From: Pseudomonas sp. LD120
GTDB taxonomy: Bacteria; Pseudomonadota; Gammaproteobacteria; Pseudomonadales; Pseudomonadaceae
DNA: 64,000 bases
Direction: 5' to 3'
Assembly: GCF_009861525.1 (NCBI RefSeq)
Contig: NZ_WVHL01000005.1
Coordinates: forward strand, 1,240,001 to 1,304,000
This document shows positions 31,639 to 40,894 of this stretch, in pieces (position 1 is the stretch's first letter; each line of letters begins with the position of its first letter). The translations under genes were made by a program, and so were the position numbers. The notes below the pieces were generated by a model. The model was given only the letters and a program-made list of their open reading frames with translations. It had not been told where the DNA came from and made no database searches.

Positions 31639-32420
31639 TAGCCCATGCGCCAGCTCACCGCACCGCTGGCCGCGAGCAAGCGTTGGGCGGCCGGGCCGTG
31701 TTCATCGGCGTGGAACAACGAGGTCGGGCCAACCACCGTCAGCACGGCGGCGATCTTGCCCATGGCATCGAACACCGGCGCCGACAGCGCGTCGACTCCG
31801 GGCATCAACAAGCCGTGGACATGGTGCAAGCCGCGCTGGCGAATCGCCTGGGCCAGGGCATCGTCGGCCGCTTTGTCGGCCAGCGGATGAGCACTGTTCG
31901 CCAGCAGCTCCTGCTGGCGCAGGTCGAGGGTTTCGCGCCGCGGCAGGTAAGCGTTGAACACCAACCCGGTGGAGGAACTGAGCAGCGGCAGCACCGAACC
32001 CAGCTGGGTGACCACGGTCACCGCCCGTACTGCCGGCTCGATGTGCACCACAGTGGCGCCCTGATTGCCCCACACCGCCAGGAAGCAGGTTTCGTTCAGC
32101 TCATCCCTCAGTTCCGCCAGGGGCAGGGCGCCAACTTTCAACACATCCATGCTGCCCAGGGCCGCCAGGCCGACCCGCAGGGCTTCGCGACCCAGGCCGT
32201 AATGGTTGGTGGCGCTATTCTGTTCGGCAAAACCGCTGGCAATCAACGCCTGTAGATAACGGTGCACCTTGCTCGCCGGCATCTGCACATGTTCGGCCAG
32301 GCGTGAAAGAGAAGTGGCCGGTGACAGTTCGGCCAGGGCCTTGAGGATGTCGGTGCCGACTTCGGCCGAGCGGACTTTCTGTTTACCGGTGCTGTCGCTG
32401 GTGCTGCGCGGCTTTTCCAT
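31620..32420 (-). CDS. hmgR: IclR-family repressor of homogentisate genes (HmgR-like)
   Basis: 266 residues from ATG 32420 (MEKPRSTSDSTGKQKVRSAEVG). N-terminal winged HTH: ALAELSPATSLSRLAEHVQMPASKVHRYLQALIASGFAEQ; the C-terminal IclR ligand domain follows (AVWGNQGATVVHIEP; STGLVFNAYLP). It is divergent from hmgA with a 19-bp palindrome in the gap. In P. putida HmgR represses hmgABC and is released by homogentisate; the same is inferred here. Its 3' end overlaps the LuxR remnant on the other strand. Confidence 0.92.
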   Translation of the reverse strand: MEKPRSTSDSTGKQKVRSAEVGTDILKALAELSPATSLSRLAEHVQMPASKVHRYLQALIASGFAEQNSATNHYGLGREALRVGLAALGSMDVLKVGALPLAELRDELNETCFLAVWGNQGATVVHIEPAVRAVTVVTQLGSVLPLLSSSTGLVFNAYLPRRETLDLRQQELLANSAHPLADKAADDALAQAIRQRGLHHVHGLLMPGVDALSAPVFDAMGKIAAVLTVVGPTSLFHADEHGPAAQRLLAASGAVSWRMGYQPPSA

Positions 32421-32481
32421 GGAGGTGTCGGGGTCCCGTGACAAGTGGCGGTCTTTATAGCTTGACGCTCCCGGGCAATCA

Positions 32482-32500
32482 AATTACGTTATGCGTAATT
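32482..32500. promoter_or_regulatory. Probable HmgR operator
   Basis: AATTACGTTATGCGTAATT is a 19-bp inverted repeat (AATTACG/CGTAATT, 5-bp spacer) in the hmgR-hmgA gap; a third half-site-like ATTACG follows at 32504. It is well placed to control both divergent genes. Confidence 0.7.
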
Positions 32501-32587
32501 GGATTACGATAAAAATAACCCAGGCGTGCCGATAACTCTTGCGAAGGAGTGGTGGGCCCCTGCCTATTGCAACTTCCAGGAGGCTCC

Positions 32588-33892
32588 ATGAACCTCGAAT
32601 CTTCGGCGTCGGCCCTCAGCTACCAATCGGGCTTTGGCAATGAATTCGCCAGCGAAGCCCTGCCGGGCGCACTGCCCGTTGGCCAGAACTCCCCGCAAAA
32701 AGCCCCTTACGGCCTGTATGCCGAATTGTTTTCCGGCACCGCCTTCACCATGACCCGTAGTGAAGCCCGGCGTACCTGGATGTACCGCATCCAGCCTTCG
32801 GCCAAGCACCCGGCTTTCGCCAAGCTGGCGCGGCAGCTGGCAGGCGGCCCGTTGGGTGAAGTCACCCCCAACCGCCTGCGCTGGAGCCCCCTGCAGATTC
32901 CAAGCGAGCCCACCGACTTCATCGATGGCCTGGTGGCCATGGTGGCCAACTCGGCGGCGCAGAATCCGGCTGGTATCAGCGTCTATCACTACCGTGCCAA
33001 CCGCTCGATGGAGCGAGTGTTCTTCAACGCCGATGGCGAGCTGCTGCTGGTGCCGGAACTGGGCCGCCTGCGCATCGTCACCGAGCTGGGCGTGCTGGCG
33101 CTGGAGCCGCTGGAAATTGCCGTGCTGCCCCGCGGCCTGAAATTCCGCGTCGAGCTGCTGGACCCGCAAGCCCGTGGCTACGTGGCCGAGAACCACGGCG
33201 CACCGCTGCGCCTGCCGGACCTCGGGCCCATTGGCAGCAACGGCCTGGCCAACCCCCGGGACTTCCTGGCCCCGGTGGCTCATTACGAAGACCTGCGCCA
33301 GCCCACCACGCTGATCCAGAAGTACCTCGGCGAACTTTGGGGCTGCGAGCTCGACCACTCGCCGCTGAACGTCGTCGCCTGGCACGGTAACAACGTACCG
33401 TACAAATACGACCTGCGCCGTTTCAACACCATCGGTACGGTCAGCTTCGACCACCCGGACCCATCGATCTTCACCGTATTGACCTCGCCCACCAGCGTGC
33501 CGGGCCTGGCCAACCTGGACTTCGTGATCTTCCCGCCACGCTGGATGGTGGCCGAGAACACCTTCCGTCCACCGTGGTTCCACCGCAACTTGATGAACGA
33601 GTTCATGGGCCTGATCCAGGGCGCCTACGATGCCAAGGCCGAAGGTTTCCTGCCCGGCGGCGCGTCGCTGCACAGTTGCATGAGCGCCCACGGCCCGGAC
33701 GGCGAGACCTGCACCAAGGCGATCAACGTCGAGCTGCAGCCGGCCAAGATCGACAACACCATGGCCTTCATGTTCGAAACCAGCCAGGTGCTGCGCCCCA
33801 GCCAGTTCGCCCTGGAATGCGCGGAACTGCAGAACGACTACGATGCTTGCTGGGCCTCGCTGCCCGTCACCTTCAACCCGAATCGGAGATAA
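32588..33892 (+). CDS. hmgA: Homogentisate 1,2-dioxygenase
   Basis: 434 residues from ATG 32588 with an AGGAGG ribosome site. Opens the homogentisate ring to maleylacetoacetate, using iron. The iron ligands are H332, E338 and H368 (PPWFHRNLMNEFMG; MSAHGPD). LSYQSGFGNEFASEA near the start is a family signature. First gene of hmgA-fahA-maiA, followed by fahA after 3 bp. Confidence 0.97.
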   Translation: MNLESSASALSYQSGFGNEFASEALPGALPVGQNSPQKAPYGLYAELFSGTAFTMTRSEARRTWMYRIQPSAKHPAFAKLARQLAGGPLGEVTPNRLRWSPLQIPSEPTDFIDGLVAMVANSAAQNPAGISVYHYRANRSMERVFFNADGELLLVPELGRLRIVTELGVLALEPLEIAVLPRGLKFRVELLDPQARGYVAENHGAPLRLPDLGPIGSNGLANPRDFLAPVAHYEDLRQPTTLIQKYLGELWGCELDHSPLNVVAWHGNNVPYKYDLRRFNTIGTVSFDHPDPSIFTVLTSPTSVPGLANLDFVIFPPRWMVAENTFRPPWFHRNLMNEFMGLIQGAYDAKAEGFLPGGASLHSCMSAHGPDGETCTKAINVELQPAKIDNTMAFMFETSQVLRPSQFALECAELQNDYDACWASLPVTFNPNRR

Positions 33893-33895
33893 CCC

Positions 33896-35200
33896 ATGAC
33901 CTTGTCCACCATCACCCGTAGCTGGGTCGAGTCCGCCAACGGTCACCCCGACTTCCCGTTGCAGAACCTGCCCCTGGGCGTCTTTAGCACCCAGGGTTCG
34001 GCACCCCGCAGCGGGGTCGCCATCGGCGAACAGATTTTCGACCTGGAAGCGGCGCTGGAGGCCGGGCTGTTCGAAGGCCAGGCCAAGGCCGCGGTGCAAG
34101 CCGCCCTTGGTGGTCAGTTGAACGCTTTCTTCCAGCTTGGGCGCCCGGCCCGGGCCGCCCTGCGTGAGCGCCTGCTGGAACTGCTCGGCGAAGGCAGCAG
34201 CCTGCGCGGCAAGATCGAGGCCCTGGGTGCGAAACTGCTGCCCCTGGCGGCCGATTGCCAGATGCACCTGCCAGCGAAAATCAGCGATTACACCGACTTC
34301 TATGTGGGCATCGAGCATGCGCAGAACGTCGGTAAACTGTTCCGCCCCGACAACCCTTTGTTGCCCAACTACAAGTACGTGCCCATCGGTTATCACGGCC
34401 GCGCCTCCACCATTCGCGCTTCCGGCGCCGAGGTGCGCCGGCCCAAGGGCCAGACCCTGCCGGCCGGACAGACCGAGCCGACCTTCGGCCCCTGCGCCCG
34501 TCTGGACTACGAACTGGAACTGGGCATCTGGATAGGGCCGGGCAACGAAATGGGCGAGCCCATCGCGATTGGCGATGCAGCCGAGCACATCGCCGGCTTC
34601 TGTCTGCTCAACGACTGGTCGGCGCGGGACATCCAGGCCTGGGAATACCAGCCGCTGGGCCCGTTCCTGTCGAAAAGCTTCATCACCAGCATTTCGCCCT
34701 GGGTGGTGACCGCCGAAGCCCTGGAGCCGTTCCGCCAGGCCCAGGCGCCGCGCCCGGAAGGCGATCCGCAACCGCTGCCGTACCTGCTGGATCCGCGCGA
34801 CCAGGCCGCTGGCGGCTTCGACATCGAGCTGGAAGTGCTGCTGATCACCCAGGCCATGCGCGAGCAGGGGCTGCCGGCCCACCGCCTGACCCTGAGCAAC
34901 ACCCAGTACATGTACTGGACCGTGGCGCAGATGGTCGCGCACCACAGCGTCAACGGCTGCCAGTTGCAGGCAGGCGACCTGTTTGGTTCGGGCACCTTGT
35001 CCGGTCCGCAGAGCGGCCAGTTCGGCAGCCTGCTGGAGATCACCGAAGGCGGCAAGAAACCCATCGAGCTGGCCTCCGGCGAGGTGCGCAAGTTCCTCGA
35101 AGACGGCGATGAAATCATCCTGCGTGGGCGTTGCCGCCGTGAAGGCTTCGCCTCCATCGGCTTCGGCGAATGCCGTGGCACCGTACAGCCGGCTCGCTAA
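33896..35200 (+). CDS. fahA: Fumarylacetoacetase
   Basis: 434 residues. Cleaves fumarylacetoacetate to fumarate and acetoacetate, the last step of tyrosine catabolism. Motifs: DYTDFYVGIEHAQNVG, KYVPIGYHGRASTI with the catalytic His, LDYELELGIWIG, and LNDWSARDIQAWEYQPLG around the metal site. Located between hmgA and maiA with short gaps, in one operon. Confidence 0.96.
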   Translation: MTLSTITRSWVESANGHPDFPLQNLPLGVFSTQGSAPRSGVAIGEQIFDLEAALEAGLFEGQAKAAVQAALGGQLNAFFQLGRPARAALRERLLELLGEGSSLRGKIEALGAKLLPLAADCQMHLPAKISDYTDFYVGIEHAQNVGKLFRPDNPLLPNYKYVPIGYHGRASTIRASGAEVRRPKGQTLPAGQTEPTFGPCARLDYELELGIWIGPGNEMGEPIAIGDAAEHIAGFCLLNDWSARDIQAWEYQPLGPFLSKSFITSISPWVVTAEALEPFRQAQAPRPEGDPQPLPYLLDPRDQAAGGFDIELEVLLITQAMREQGLPAHRLTLSNTQYMYWTVAQMVAHHSVNGCQLQAGDLFGSGTLSGPQSGQFGSLLEITEGGKKPIELASGEVRKFLEDGDEIILRGRCRREGFASIGFGECRGTVQPAR

Positions 35201-35212
35201 GAGGAGCGTCCC

Positions 35213-35851
35213 ATGCAGCTCTATACCTACTACCGTTCCACCGCGTCCTACCGGGTGCGGATTGCCCTGGCCCTCAAGGGCCTGGAGTTCCAGGCGATTC
35301 CGGTCAACCTGCTGGTGCCCAAGGGCGGCGCCAACCGCCAGCCGGAATACCTGGGCATCAACCCCCAGGGGCGGGTGCCGGCGCTGCGTACCGAGGACGG
35401 CGAGCTGCTGATCCAATCCCTGGCGATCATCGAGTACCTGGAAGAATCTTATCCACAGGTGCCGTTGCTTTCCAAAGACCTGGTCCGCCGTGCCCGGGAA
35501 CGGGCCGTGGCGGCGATCATTGGTTGTGACGTCCATCCGCTGCACAACTCCAGCACCCTCAACCTGCTGCGCGAGTGGGGGCATGAAGAAGAGCAGTTGC
35601 TGGTATGGATCGACCACTGGATCAGCCAGGGTCTGGCAGCCCTGGAGCAACTGATCGGCGATCAGGGGTTCTGCTTTGGCGAGCAGCCGGGGCTGGCCGA
35701 TGTGTTCCTGATTCCCCAGCTGTATGCGGCCGAACGCTTCAACGTGTCGCTGGACGCCTATCCGCGGATTCTCCGGGTCGCGGCCCTGGCCGCCGAGCAT
35801 CCGGCGTTCCAGGCCGCGCACCCGGCCAACCAGCCGGACACCCCGGCCTGA
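35213..35851 (+). CDS. maiA: Maleylacetoacetate isomerase
   Basis: 212 residues, zeta-class glutathione transferase. The N-terminal motif YYRSTASYRVRIALALKG (residues 5-22) carries the catalytic Ser/Cys region of the family (usually SSCxWRVRIAL; here STASYRVRIAL, with Ala in place of Cys). The GST C-terminal helical domain includes WIDHWISQGLAALEQLI. It isomerises maleylacetoacetate to fumarylacetoacetate with glutathione. The gene follows fahA by 12 bp. Confidence 0.94.
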   Translation: MQLYTYYRSTASYRVRIALALKGLEFQAIPVNLLVPKGGANRQPEYLGINPQGRVPALRTEDGELLIQSLAIIEYLEESYPQVPLLSKDLVRRARERAVAAIIGCDVHPLHNSSTLNLLREWGHEEEQLLVWIDHWISQGLAALEQLIGDQGFCFGEQPGLADVFLIPQLYAAERFNVSLDAYPRILRVAALAAEHPAFQAAHPANQPDTPA

Positions 35852-35856
35852 GCCTG

Positions 35857-35885
35857 CGCGCGGCCCCGGCATTCGGGGCCGCGCG
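35857..35885 (+). other. Strong GC hairpin after maiA
   Basis: CGCGCGGCCCCG (35857-35868), loop GCATT, CGGGGCCGCGCG (35874-35885): a perfect 12-bp stem three bases after the maiA stop, without a T-run. It may pause polymerase or protect the hmgA-fahA-maiA mRNA from 3' decay while allowing some readthrough into the transporter gene. Confidence 0.6.
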
Positions 35886-35990
35886 GCATCCGCATCACCC
35901 GGGCTCCGCAATGGAGCCCGAGCGGTCACGGCCCGTGATCGGTGCAACAGCGCTGCCCATAACCATAAAAAACCGAACAGGTACCTTGTG

Positions 35991-37367
35991 ATGCAAAACC
36001 AGATTGCCAGTTTTCGCGCTGCGCTCGACGCCCGCCCGGTGTCCCGCTACCAGTGGTTGCTCCTGTTGCTTCTCGCCTTGCTGTTGGTCACCGATGGCTA
36101 CGATGCCCAGGTTCTGGGGTATGTGGTGCCGGCCCTGGCTCAGGACTGGGGCCTGGAAAAGGCCGCCTTCGGCCCGGTATTCAGCGCCAACCTGCTGGGC
36201 CTGACCCTAGGCTCCCTGGCGGTGACGCCCCTGGCGGACCGTTTTGGTGTGCGGCGAATTTTGCTGTGCTGCGTGCTGATCTACGCCACTCTGACGGTGC
36301 TGATGGTGTTCACCCATTCCCTCAACAGCCTGATGGCCGCGCGATTTATCTGCGGCATTGGCATGGGCGGCGCGATGCCCAGCGCCATGGCGCTGATGTC
36401 CGAGTATTCGCCGCCGCGCCTGCGCACCCTGATGGTGACCCTGGCGGCCTGCGGTTTTTCCTTCGGGGGCGCCGCCGGTGGTTTTGTCGCTGCCGGGTTT
36501 ATCGATCGCTTTGGCTGGGAGGCGGTGTTCCTCGCCGGTGGCATCACGCCGTTGCTGCTGTTTCCGTTTTTGCTCTGGCGCCTGCCTGAATCCCTGCCAC
36601 GTCTGCTGCGGGACGCACCGCCCTATGCGCGCCTGCGCAAAGTCACTGCGCAGATGCTCCCAGGCTGGCAACCGCCGGCTGCCGAGCTGAGTCGCGATGA
36701 CGCGCAGGCGGACAGCAAGCTCACGGTGCTGGAACTGTTTCGCCACGGCTATGCGCGGCCGACCCTGCTGATCTGGTCGACCTTTTTCGTCAGCCTGATC
36801 CTGCTGTATTTCATGATCAGTTGGCTGCCAACGTTGCTGCTGGAGAGCGGCCTGGCCCTCAAGCAGGCCAACCTGGTGACCTCGATGTTCCTCTTCGCCG
36901 GCACCCTCGGCGCAATTGGCATGGCCTGGATCGCCGACCGCCTGAAACGCAAGGTGCGCCTGCTGGCGGTGGTGCTCGCGGCGGCTGCGCTGTGCACCGT
37001 GCTGCTGGGGCTGAACCACGACAATCCGCTCTACCTGGTGCTGTTCGTGTTTGCCGCGGGCTTTTGCATCATCGGCGGCCAGCTGACCCTGAACGCCTTC
37101 GCTAGCAACTTCTACCCGGCCCAGGTGCGCGCTACCGGCACCGGTTGGGCCTTGGGCGTGGGGCGCTTTGGTTCGATCCTCGGCCCGCTGTTCGGCAGCC
37201 TGTTGCTGGCGATGCACATTCCGGTGCAGCAGATTTTCTTCTTCTGCGCGATTCCGGCGGTGCTCGCGGCGTTGCTGATCATTCAGGTGCGTTCGCCGTC
37301 CGATGCCGATGGTGCAGGAGCGGCTGCGGGAGCCGCCGTGGAGCGGCAGGCACCGCTCAAGTCCTGA
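35991..37367 (+). CDS. MFS transporter, aromatic acid:H+ symporter family
   Basis: 458 residues, twelve membrane segments. LLLVTDGYDAQVLGYVVPALAQDWG, GSLAVTPLADRFGVRRILL (between helices 2 and 3) and GIGMGGAMPSAMALMSEYSP fit the AAHS family (PcaK/BenK type). ATG 35991; an in-frame GTG directly precedes it. Its place after hmgA-fahA-maiA suggests uptake of an aromatic acid such as 4-hydroxyphenylpyruvate or homogentisate relatives, inferred from context. Confidence 0.9.
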   Translation: MQNQIASFRAALDARPVSRYQWLLLLLLALLLVTDGYDAQVLGYVVPALAQDWGLEKAAFGPVFSANLLGLTLGSLAVTPLADRFGVRRILLCCVLIYATLTVLMVFTHSLNSLMAARFICGIGMGGAMPSAMALMSEYSPPRLRTLMVTLAACGFSFGGAAGGFVAAGFIDRFGWEAVFLAGGITPLLLFPFLLWRLPESLPRLLRDAPPYARLRKVTAQMLPGWQPPAAELSRDDAQADSKLTVLELFRHGYARPTLLIWSTFFVSLILLYFMISWLPTLLLESGLALKQANLVTSMFLFAGTLGAIGMAWIADRLKRKVRLLAVVLAAAALCTVLLGLNHDNPLYLVLFVFAAGFCIIGGQLTLNAFASNFYPAQVRATGTGWALGVGRFGSILGPLFGSLLLAMHIPVQQIFFFCAIPAVLAALLIIQVRSPSDADGAGAAAGAAVERQAPLKS

Positions 37368-37379
37368 AGAGGGACAGGC

Positions 37380-37847
37380 TCAGCGTGCCAGGTGCTTGAT
37401 CATCGGCACGCAGGCCAGGGTCAGGCCTCGAGGTGACTGGTACTGGGCGACGCGCTCGCCGACGAAACCGCAATGGCGATAGAAGTCGGCGGCGTTCAAG
37501 GTCGAATCCAGGATCAGGTGCGGCAACTCGGCCTGCAGCGCCTGTTCTTCGAGGTATGCCATCATCCGGCGGCCAATGCCGCGCCCCATGTAGGCCGGAT
37601 CGACAAACACCGCGTCGACTTGTCCACTCTTCAGGTCGAGCAAACCGCTGGCGATCACCTGGTCGTCGACGACCGCGACATGGCCGGTGTTCGCCACCAC
37701 CTCGATGAAGTAGTCCGACAGTTCGCCACTGGTCCAGACCGCCAGGTCCGCTTCGGGATAGTGGCCCGCGCACTGGTGGTTGATGGCCTGATTGCGAATG
37801 TCGAAGACTCGCTGCGCGTCGCCGCTGTGAGCTTTTCTGATAAGCAT
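37380..37847 (-). CDS. GNAT-family N-acetyltransferase
   Basis: 155 residues. Begins MLIRKAHSGDAQRVFDIRNQA; the acetyl-CoA site is VDAVFVDPAYMGRGIGRRMMAYLEEQA (motif Q/RxxGxG as RGIG) and the end FYRHCGFVGERVAQY is typical of the fold. Substrate unknown. It converges with the MFS gene, 12 bp between stops. Confidence 0.88.
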   Translation of the reverse strand: MLIRKAHSGDAQRVFDIRNQAINHQCAGHYPEADLAVWTSGELSDYFIEVVANTGHVAVVDDQVIASGLLDLKSGQVDAVFVDPAYMGRGIGRRMMAYLEEQALQAELPHLILDSTLNAADFYRHCGFVGERVAQYQSPRGLTLACVPMIKHLAR

Positions 37848-37903
37848 GCTGTTTCCGTTCCTTGGCGTGAGCCGCCCATCCTGTCAGAGCGCCTGCGCGG
37901 CTG

Positions 37904-38716
37904 TCATGCGGCCCTGGCCTGGATCAGCCACAGCCCCCAGCCGGTTGGCAAGGTGCCGTCGGCGCGTTGCAGGTGCCGGGTGCTGTGGTGCAGTTGGTTT
38001 TTTATCTGGGCCTGGTTGGCTGGCGTCAGGCGATCCAGGTCATAGGTGTCGCCGAGGGCGTCCCAGAGCGCCTCGAAGGTGGGCGTCCAGGGCAGGTCCA
38101 GCGCCTCGAAGTGCAGTGACTTGAAGTGCCGGCCCAGCAGTTGTCGCCAGCCCTCCTGCGACTGTGCCCGAGGGTCCACCAGGGGCAGGGGCGCAAGGCC
38201 GTCGCGCCGGGCCGCCGCGCGGAATGCGTGCAGGTAGTGCTGGCCCAGTTCCCCCAGGAGGAATTCCCGGCCGACCACCATCGACAGTCGGCCACCAGGA
38301 ACCAGCACTCGATGAACCTCCTGCAGCACCTGCTCGATATCGCTCATGAGCATCAGCGCCAGGTGCGAAAGCACCGCGTCGACGCTGGCGCTGGCCAGGG
38401 AAAGGGATTGCGCCCGCTCGTTGAGCAGCAGAGCACGGCCCGCCAGACGGGTGTGCGCCGCCTGTAGCTCGGTCGCGCTCATGTCGACGCCGAGCAACCG
38501 GGCCGTGGGGTAGCGCCGGGCCAGCTGTTCGAGCAGGAAGCCATCGCCGCAGCCCAGGTCCAGCACCTGTGCATCAGGCGGCAAAGGATCGAGGGTGGCG
38601 GCCAGAATGTCGTAGGAGGAGCCGCGTCCAGCCAGGCTCAACCCGGCGAAGGCCGGCGGCGTGGTGCCGGGGCGCCGCTGGTGGAAATCCTGGAGAAAGC
38701 GTTCGGCGCTGTTCAT
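37904..38716 (-). CDS. Class I SAM-dependent methyltransferase
   Basis: 270 residues. SAM motif AQVLDLGCGDGFLLEQLARRYP near residue 49, then LLGVDMSATELQAA, and SLASASVDAVLSHLALMLM as the post-I region; UbiE/COQ5-like. Substrate not evident. The C-terminal part PTFEALWDALGDTYDLDRLTPANQ is a helical cap. Confidence 0.86.
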   Translation of the reverse strand: MNSAERFLQDFHQRRPGTTPPAFAGLSLAGRGSSYDILAATLDPLPPDAQVLDLGCGDGFLLEQLARRYPTARLLGVDMSATELQAAHTRLAGRALLLNERAQSLSLASASVDAVLSHLALMLMSDIEQVLQEVHRVLVPGGRLSMVVGREFLLGELGQHYLHAFRAAARRDGLAPLPLVDPRAQSQEGWRQLLGRHFKSLHFEALDLPWTPTFEALWDALGDTYDLDRLTPANQAQIKNQLHHSTRHLQRADGTLPTGWGLWLIQARAA

Positions 38717-38788
38717 GCTTTTTCATCCTTGCAGCAGAGAGGAAGCGGCAGGGATTGTTGCACGGCAGGCGCGGGAGCGGCGGGTGAT

Positions 38789-39592
38789 TCAGTGCACGAC
38801 GGTGTTGGGCGGCAGATGCCCCAGGCGCTCGGTCAGGCGCAGGCGCTGGATCGGGTCGTCGCTGAGCAGCAAGGCGTGCTCCAGGTCGAAGCGCTCGGCA
38901 TTCGGGCACTCCAGGCGTTGATAGAGGCTGGCCCGGGCCAGGTAGTCGGCGGCGCTGCCGTTACCCAATTCCAGCACGCGTTCGGCATTGATCAGGGCCG
39001 TGAGGTTGTCGTCGTAGGACAGGTGCAATTGGCGCAGGTTGCGCGACAGGCGTTGGAACATTTGCTGCGGTTCGGCACTGGCCAGGTGCTCGGCCTTGAG
39101 CTTGATATGGGCGCCGTACTGGCGTTGCAGCAATTCCCGGCAGTCGTTGGGGTACAAGCGGCGCCCGCCGCAGGGATCCAGCAAATGATCGGCGCCGGGC
39201 ACCCGTAGCAGGAAGTGCCCGGGGAAGTTCACGCCCACCAGGGGAATCTGTAGCCGGTGGGCCAGTTCCAGAGCAATCAGCGCCAGGGCCAGGGGCTGCC
39301 CACGGCGCAACTCCAGGACCTTGTCCATCAGCGCCGCCTGGGGGCGCAGGGGCAGGTGTTCGTCCTGCTGGAAGCCCAGGTCGTTCATCCGGCGCAACAG
39401 CGGCTGGCCCAGTTCGTTCGCCGGCAGAGAGGGCAGGCTGTTGCCGATCTGCAGTTGGATCTCCTTGAAGGCTTCCAACTGGCGTTCGGGGACCAGTTGC
39501 GGTGCGTGTTCGGCGGCAATCCACAGGGCCGCTTCCAGCAGGGCGGGCGGCGAGCGGTGCAGGCAGGTGAAAAAAGCTTGGCGCGGATTCAT
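38789..39592 (-). CDS. SirB1-like transglutaminase/TPR protein
   Basis: 267 residues. N-terminal helical part with EAALWIAAEHAPQL, then a transglutaminase-like core (DLGFQQDEHLPLRPQAALMDKVLELRRGQPLALALIALELAHRL and GVNFPGHFLLRV), followed by TPR-like helices with NAERVLELGNG. The SirB1 family is common in proteobacteria; no enzymatic role is established. Cytoplasmic by absence of a signal. It is divergent from the ldh-like gene. Confidence 0.85.
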   Translation of the reverse strand: MNPRQAFFTCLHRSPPALLEAALWIAAEHAPQLVPERQLEAFKEIQLQIGNSLPSLPANELGQPLLRRMNDLGFQQDEHLPLRPQAALMDKVLELRRGQPLALALIALELAHRLQIPLVGVNFPGHFLLRVPGADHLLDPCGGRRLYPNDCRELLQRQYGAHIKLKAEHLASAEPQQMFQRLSRNLRQLHLSYDDNLTALINAERVLELGNGSAADYLARASLYQRLECPNAERFDLEHALLLSDDPIQRLRLTERLGHLPPNTVVH

Positions 39593-39776
39593 CTCAACCT
39601 CCGACGGATGCCTCGTTTTATCCTCGCGGCGCAGCTTCGTCCAGTGTAGACATACGTGGTAGCAGGTTATTTCCCAAAGCCTGAAAGGCCATCCGGCTTA
39701 TTCCTGCGCGGTGCAGCAAATTCCGGGCGCGCGCCTATAATGGCGACTACACGAAAAGTGATTCGGGAGCCCGTCG

Positions 39777-40796
39777 ATGTTCGCTCTCATGCACAACACC
39801 CGCCTTGAATCGCTACACCTTAGCGTCGACCCGAGCACCGGGTTGAAGGCAGTGATCGCCATCCATAACAACAGCCTGGGGCCAGCCTTGGGCGGTTGCC
39901 GTTATCTGGCCTACCCCGACACCACCAGTGCGGTGGAAGACGCTGCGCGTCTGGCCCAGGGCATGAGCTACAAGGCGGCCCTGGCCGGCTTGCCTCAGGG
40001 GGGCGGCACTGCGGTGATCATTCGACCGGCCCATGTGGAAAGCCGCGCCGCCCTGTTCGAAGCCTTTGGCCGCTGTGTCGAACAACTGGCCGGCCGCTAT
40101 ATAACCGCTATCGACAGTGGCACCTCGGTGGCCGACATGGACTGCATCGCCCAGCAGACCCGTTACGTCACTAGTACCAGCGCCGCCGGAGACCCGGCCC
40201 CCCACGCGGCCATGGGGGTGTTCGCCGGGATTCGCAGCACTGCCATGGCTCGCCTGGGCAGCGACAACCTTGAGGGTTTGCGAGTGGCGATTCAGGGCCT
40301 GGGCAACGTCGGCTTTGCCCTGGCCGAGCAACTGCACGCCGCAGGGGCCGAACTGCTGGTCAGCGACATCGATGCCGGCAAGGTGCAGTTGGCCATGGAG
40401 CAACTCGGGGCGCATCCCGTCGCCAACGATTCGTTGCTCAGCACCCCTTGCGACATTCTCGCCCCTTGCGGCCTTGGCGCCGTGCTCAACAGCCTCAGCG
40501 TGGCCCAGTTGCGCTGCGCGGCGGTGGCCGGTTCGGCCAACAATCAACTGACCAACCTGCAAGTGGCCGATCAACTGGAGCGGCGCGGGATTCTCTATGC
40601 GCCGGACTACGTGATCAATTCGGGTGGCCTGATCTATGTGTCCCTCAAGCATCGCAATGAGGAGCTTTCGGTGATCACCGCGCACCTGTCGAAGATCAGC
40701 CTGCGGCTGACGGAGATCTTCGCCCACGCCCAGGCGGAAAAACGCTCTCCGGCGCGGGTCGCGGACGAACTGGCGGAGCGGGTGCTGTACCGCTAG
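39777..40796 (+). CDS. Leu/Phe/Val-dehydrogenase-like protein lacking catalytic Lys
   Basis: 339 residues, Glu/Leu/Phe/Val dehydrogenase fold. The amino-acid binding Lys is kept (QGMSYKAALAGL, K66), and the second half has the NAD Rossmann fold (VAIQGLGNVGFALAEQL). The next motif, normally GGGK(T/S/A)VI with the catalytic Lys, reads QGGGTAVIIRP, with T78 where Lys is expected. This suggests loss or change of deaminating activity. A TATAAT -10 element lies at 39736-39741. Homologue in P. aeruginosa (ldh) is, as I recall, a normal enzyme. Confidence 0.85.
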   Translation: MFALMHNTRLESLHLSVDPSTGLKAVIAIHNNSLGPALGGCRYLAYPDTTSAVEDAARLAQGMSYKAALAGLPQGGGTAVIIRPAHVESRAALFEAFGRCVEQLAGRYITAIDSGTSVADMDCIAQQTRYVTSTSAAGDPAPHAAMGVFAGIRSTAMARLGSDNLEGLRVAIQGLGNVGFALAEQLHAAGAELLVSDIDAGKVQLAMEQLGAHPVANDSLLSTPCDILAPCGLGAVLNSLSVAQLRCAAVAGSANNQLTNLQVADQLERRGILYAPDYVINSGGLIYVSLKHRNEELSVITAHLSKISLRLTEIFAHAQAEKRSPARVADELAERVLYR

Positions 40797-40894
40797 GTAT
40801 CTGTGTCTTATCCCGTTGGCTCGCCCTCTGTAGTATCAGGGCCCGGGAAAGGTTGCCGCGCTGAGCCCGATCCCTCAAAGGCCAACGACAAGGA

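Noticed and set aside
32564..35947. Very long open frame (over 1100 codons) on the minus strand
   Set aside because: It is antisense to hmgA, fahA and maiA, which have clear families and catalytic residues; the open frame results from high G+C codon use.
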